A DNA stretch of 64,000 bases from Nostoc sphaeroides (GTDB lineage Bacteria > Cyanobacteriota > Cyanobacteriia > Cyanobacteriales > Nostocaceae): the NCBI RefSeq assembly GCF_003443655.1, contig NZ_CP031941.1, forward strand, positions 2,537,501 to 2,601,500, given 5' to 3'. Positions 62,613-64,000 of the stretch are shown one piece after another (the stretch's first letter is position 1; each line of letters begins with the position of its first letter). The notes beneath the pieces are model-generated. The model did no database searches. It was not told where the DNA came from and saw only the letters and a program-made list of their open reading frames with translations. Both the position numbers and the translations under genes were made by a program.

Positions 62613-63020
62613 CTAACCTACCCGTATAATCCCAGTCAATGAGTTGTCTGCAAGACCAAATGCTTTGGCATTAGCATACCTTCCTGGCTTCAGCGTCTTG
62701 GACTTACCCTTATACCCACTGTCTTGGTATATCTTCCATGTTCCTCTTACTACTATAATGGACGAAGTCCTGTTATTCCAACCGCTACCAACGAGGGCGT
62801 TGTCGAGGTTAGAATCACCACCATACAGTTCTGCATTGATTCCCAATTTTCCTCCTTTTAATCCAAAATTTTTCTCGTCATATAAAAACACATCTGGGTT
62901 ACTCCCAGTGGTATAAAATTTAGGAGCTCCACCACTACAGGTAGCAGCAACCTCATCATCAAGTTCCATGACGGTAAGAGTTGCATCAAGTTGTTTGAAG
63001 TATTCTTGGGTGTTTAACAT
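62613..63020 (-). CDS. Double-glycine-leader beta/gamma-crystallin-like secreted protein
   Basis: 135 residues. Leader MLNTQEYFKQLDATLTVMEL then DDEVAATCSGG fits the double-glycine class, with cleavage expected after Gly31. The mature domain (about 105 residues) has beta/gamma-crystallin Greek-key signatures: PDVFLYDEKNFGLKGGKLGI, SIIVVRGTWKIYQDSGYKGKSKTL and KPGRYANAKAFGL...SLTGIIRV, with the Y/F-x-x-x-x-x-G and S-x-x motifs of both halves. Such domains bind calcium and resist stress. It is unlike a bacteriocin toxin. It is the first gene of the minus-strand export cluster, divergent from a helix-turn-helix gene. Confidence 0.82.
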   Translation of the reverse strand: MLNTQEYFKQLDATLTVMELDDEVAATCSGGAPKFYTTGSNPDVFLYDEKNFGLKGGKLGINAELYGGDSNLDNALVGSGWNNRTSSIIVVRGTWKIYQDSGYKGKSKTLKPGRYANAKAFGLADNSLTGIIRVG

Positions 63021-63473
63021 TGTTACTTTCCTTCATTTCCGATTGATGGTAATAGTGAATTAGTAATTAATTGTCTAACTCCACTTAAATATTCTGAGAT
63101 TTAATCAATAAAATCAAGGGTTAAAAAGTGATTTTATTCACATAAGTCAATGACTTATGTTTTAATTTTTTGAAATAAAATATAATACGCTTGAGTTAAA
63201 GCTTGCTTCTCCTTAACCTTCATTAAAAAGAGGAAATTAAAGCAACCTTTTCCTTAATTTAAGATTAGTCTTGGTATAAGATCGAGGCATATTTCACCCC
63301 GAAAAACTAGGAACAGTTTGTAAAGCCTAACTTCTGACCATTCATCCGATAAGTATGAACTTTTGTAACTAGTTGCGGAATTCATAGACTTTTGATTCCG
63401 ATAAGTAAGCAGAGGTTCGCAAAGAAGCTAAACGAACTTCCAAAGAGTGCAAGTTCTACCAAGGGGAATCGTT
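63021..63473. promoter_or_regulatory. Divergent regulatory region of the export cluster
   Basis: 453 bp, very AT-rich in its first half. It contains the perfect palindrome ACATAAGTCAATGACTTATGT (63140-63160) and two direct repeats TCCGATAAGTA (63345-63355 and 63397-63407). Both could be operators for the divergent helix-turn-helix protein. AAGGGGAATC just before the ATG at 63474 is a good ribosome site. Confidence 0.6.
63140..63160. promoter_or_regulatory. Perfect palindrome, candidate operator
   Basis: Ten-base arms ACATAAGTCA and TGACTTATGT around a single A; located 120 bp upstream of the crystallin-like gene, with TTTTAATTTTTTG next to it. Its symmetry suits a dimeric DNA-binding protein. 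Confidence 0.55.
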
Positions 63474-63995
63474 ATGGAAAATCCAGGTCTTTGCTTAACA
63501 CCCTTTCAGCGCAGATACCTACTGAAAAGCTTAGAAACCGACTTACGTGCAGAATACCGCCGTCGCATTGAAATTATGCTACTTTTCGATGCAGGTGAAT
63601 CTCAGGCTCAAATTTGTGAAGCTTTGGGATGTTCTCAAGAGACTGCACGCTACTGGATTACGATCGCACAAACAGGACAAGCTCAAAAATGGAGCGATCG
63701 CTTGATGGGACGCCCTAAAACTGTGAATGAGCAATACCTCGCTCGCTTGAAAGAATTGGTAAGCCATAGTCCGCGCCTTGCTGGCTATTCATTTGAACGC
63801 TGGACAGCAGAATGGTTAAGTAAGCATTTGACAAAAGAATTGGGAATTAAGGTTAGCAGTTGTCACATTAACCGTTTGCTAAAGGAGATGGGGCTTTCCA
63901 CCCGACCAAAAGGCAACACAACTAAGCAAGAAACCTTACACCAAAAAGATTTGGGTGTGGCTCTTATAAAAAGACAGTACTCTTTGAGAGGGTAA
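63474..63995 (+). CDS. Helix-turn-helix DNA-binding protein (IS630-type HTH, domesticated)
   Basis: 173 residues from the ATG at 63474 (AAGGGG upstream); an in-frame TTG or earlier start at 63447 is less likely. The N-terminal HTH (RRRIEIMLLFDAGESQAQIC then EALGCSQETARYWI) resembles the helix-turn-helix of IS630 transposases. A second winged-helix segment is RWTAEWLSKHLTKELGIKVS then SCHINRLLKEMGLS. No DDE catalytic triad or C-terminal domain follows. It therefore looks like a stand-alone regulator rather than a transposase. It is divergent from the GG-leader/C39 export cluster and may control it. Confidence 0.75.
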   Translation: MENPGLCLTPFQRRYLLKSLETDLRAEYRRRIEIMLLFDAGESQAQICEALGCSQETARYWITIAQTGQAQKWSDRLMGRPKTVNEQYLARLKELVSHSPRLAGYSFERWTAEWLSKHLTKELGIKVSSCHINRLLKEMGLSTRPKGNTTKQETLHQKDLGVALIKRQYSLRG

Positions 63996-64000
63996 AAATT

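Noticed and set aside
63474..63995. Insertion sequence of the IS630 type
   Set aside because: Only the HTH part is present; there is no DDE domain in this frame and no terminal inverted repeats were found. The window ends here, so a frameshifted second ORF beyond the edge cannot be excluded.

Overview
The window comes from a filamentous, probably heterocyst-forming cyanobacterium of the Nostoc/Anabaena type. The evidence is the dense HIP1 octamers (GCGATCGC), heptanucleotide STRR arrays, many small palindromic and MITE-like repeats, and typical families (AIM24, Uma2, DUF928, DUF1822, CHAT/CHASE2, AtzE/AtzG, class II NrdJ). No rRNA, tRNA, CRISPR array or complete insertion sequence was recognised.

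Layout. 1-3.1 kb (-): 5' part of an adenosylcobalamin-dependent ribonucleotide reductase gene (nrdJ), split by a 365-residue LAGLIDADG intein placed exactly before the catalytic Cys of NPCGE. 3.3-13 kb: mostly housekeeping genes: GNAT, a histidine kinase with a decayed ATPase domain, a cell-wall amidase, AIM24, a second kinase lacking its phospho-acceptor His, murE, a glutaredoxin-like protein, DUF952 and the AtzG/AtzE pair. 13-15.5 kb: an SDR gene between repeat-rich stretches with kinase relics and two adjacent MITEs. 15.5-30 kb: dnaK, Uma2, an MsbA-type ABC exporter, a broken/intact GNAT tandem pair, a TPR protein, an aminotransferase, a YjbQ protein, a Rieske oxygenase facing an SDR and an alpha/beta hydrolase, and a flavin monooxygenase frameshifted in its FAD motif. 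30-39 kb: a WD40 protein, a 21-bp minisatellite interrupted by a MITE, a large NACHT-pentapeptide-TPR protein (NLR-like), a second Uma2 and an AI-2E-type permease.

39-49.5 kb is the most unusual part. Two copies of a three-gene module, DUF1822 / CHAT-CHASE2 membrane protein / secreted DUF928 protein, are arranged head to head around a sigma-factor-like gene. The CHAT domains keep the caspase-like His/Cys pair and are joined through membrane segments to a CHASE2 sensor. This looks like a membrane sensor-protease system linked to transcription.

50.6-64 kb continues the surface theme. A glycine-rich RTX-like protein is followed by six collinear minus-strand genes: two double-glycine-leader secreted proteins (one a beta/gamma-crystallin fold), a C39-peptidase ABC transporter, its HlyD adaptor, a filamentous-haemagglutinin-type exoprotein and a TPR-CHAT protease-like protein. 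A divergent helix-turn-helix gene with a perfect palindrome in the shared upstream region may be the regulator.
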